From the NCBI RefSeq assembly GCF_022458865.1, contig NZ_JAJNMU010000024.1, positions 1 through 64,000 of the forward strand: a stretch of 64,000 nucleotides of DNA. The letters are read 5' to 3'. Position numbers and translations under genes: made by a program. The notes beneath the pieces are model-generated. The model was not told the DNA's origin. It ran no database searches and was given only the letters and a program-made list of their open reading frames with translations. Source of the DNA: Paenibacillus periandrae. GTDB taxonomy: Bacteria > Bacillota > Bacilli > Paenibacillales > NBRC-103111. Positions 63,326 through 64,000 of the stretch are shown here, in pieces; the first letter of the stretch is position 1, and every line of letters starts with the position of its first letter.

Positions 63326-64000
63326 AGTCGTTATACTCCATTCTCGTTTCCTTGGTGATCCTTGGTTTGACCGCTGGATGCTGGGATAATAATGAATTGG
63401 ACGAATACGGTTATGTCCAGGCGGTGGCCATTGATCGGACGAAAGACGATTTCATCCAGTTAACGACCCTTTTCTACAATCCTTCTAACAAGATCGATAT
63501 GGGTACAACCAGCAAAACTGCCGAGAAGGGCATTAACATCCAAACGAGCGGAGAAACGATCTTCGAAGCCATTCGGGACATCTCAAAGAAGTTCGGACGC
63601 AAGCCCAAATGGGATCATATGCGAGTTATTTTGATCGGAGAACAGCTGGCCAAAACCCAAAATATACGTGAGGTCCTTGATTTTTTCTCCAGAGACCATG
63701 AGCCACGCGGCACGGTTCTCCCCCTGGTAGCACAAGGCTCAGCCGGAGATTTTTTGAAAATTCAACCATTTATTGAGCAGACTGTTGGCCAGCAATTTAA
63801 AAAAATGGAAACCAGCGGCTCCCTTTATTCCGCCAAAACCTCCAGCATCCCGCTGTATGAGCTGGCGATTCAATTGAAAAGTCCTTCCAAAACGTCCGCC
63901 ATCCCCTACATTCATAAAAGCAGCTCGCAAAATAAAGCGGAGGTGTCCGGGGTGGCGTTCATTAAAGACGGCAAGCTGGTTGACCTCCTTGACGAAGCGG
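63322..64000 (+). CDS. Ger(x)C-family spore germination lipoprotein, partial
   Basis: GTG 63322 overlaps the gerA stop; the first 226 codons are in the window. Lipoprotein signal with lipobox TAGC (about residue 19), then GYVQAVAIDRTKDDFIQLT, RVILIGEQLAK and GTVLPLVAQGSAGDFLKI, matching the Ger(x)C N-terminal domain. The C-subunit is an outer-face lipoprotein of the receptor. Continues past the right edge. Confidence 0.9.
   Translation, partial: MKSLYSILVSLVILGLTAGCWDNNELDEYGYVQAVAIDRTKDDFIQLTTLFYNPSNKIDMGTTSKTAEKGINIQTSGETIFEAIRDISKKFGRKPKWDHMRVILIGEQLAKTQNIREVLDFFSRDHEPRGTVLPLVAQGSAGDFLKIQPFIEQTVGQQFKKMETSGSLYSAKTSSIPLYELAIQLKSPSKTSAIPYIHKSSSQNKAEVSGVAFIKDGKLVDLLDEA

Overview
The window looks like a chromosomal stretch from an endospore-forming, low-to-mid GC Bacillota, most probably Paenibacillus or a close relative. 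The basis is family content rather than any marker gene: GerA/GerC germinant-receptor genes, a YheC/YheD-type ATP-grasp spore protein, tyrosine-type T-box leaders, a heterocycloanthracin-type thiazole/oxazole bacteriocin locus, a large 7TMR-DISM hybrid kinase, an AraC regulator fused to a binding-protein domain, strong AGGAGG ribosome-binding sites and frequent TTG/GTG starts. I saw no tRNA or rRNA gene, no CRISPR array, no intact insertion sequence and no prophage.

Layout. 1-1012: three tandem 328-bp T-box leaders with one promoter, reading leftwards into a gene outside the window. 1371-3544: a TetR regulator divergent from an AbrB-family membrane protein. 3721-14722: a ten-gene leftward operon (ATP-grasp ligase, DUF364-like protein, methyltransferase, nickel/opine-type ABC importer, SbnA-like PLP enzyme, MFS exporter, GNAT) that I read as an undescribed small-metallophore system, with a divergent TetR and SDR (14889-16345). 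16546-17519: broken gerA and crp pieces, including an inverted crp segment. 17667-19409: an ABC exporter. 19612-20191: sigma-factor and AhpD-like remnants. 20295-26245: the heterocycloanthracin cluster. 26548-32400: a Fur-boxed siderophore-uptake locus (AraC-type regulator, FeuABC-like binding protein and permeases, sugar-phosphate-isomerase-like protein).

32509-41493: mixed small genes, an XRE-TPR regulator, a stand-alone purM-like gene, a 1032-residue double-kinase hybrid sensor and an APH-fold kinase. 41864-47825: a leftward organosulfur operon (aldo/keto reductase, LLM monooxygenase, Ssu-type ABC importer, sulfurtransferase). 47995-50038: a ribbon-helix-helix/ankyrin fusion, a MarR regulator flanked by two copies of a palindrome, and a VOC protein. 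50493-56561: a sulfatase, sugar ABC importer and LacI regulator with paired operators. 56805-61350: an AraC regulator divergent from an EamA transporter, two gene remnants, a YheC/D protein, a CBS protein and ThpR. 61742-64000: gerA and the start of gerC.

Metal and sulfur acquisition is a recurring theme: one candidate metallophore operon, one Fur-controlled siderophore importer, one organosulfur operon and one sulfatase locus. Decayed fragments are concentrated in the junctions between intact operons. All functional statements rest on reading the sequence and family knowledge; no database search was run.
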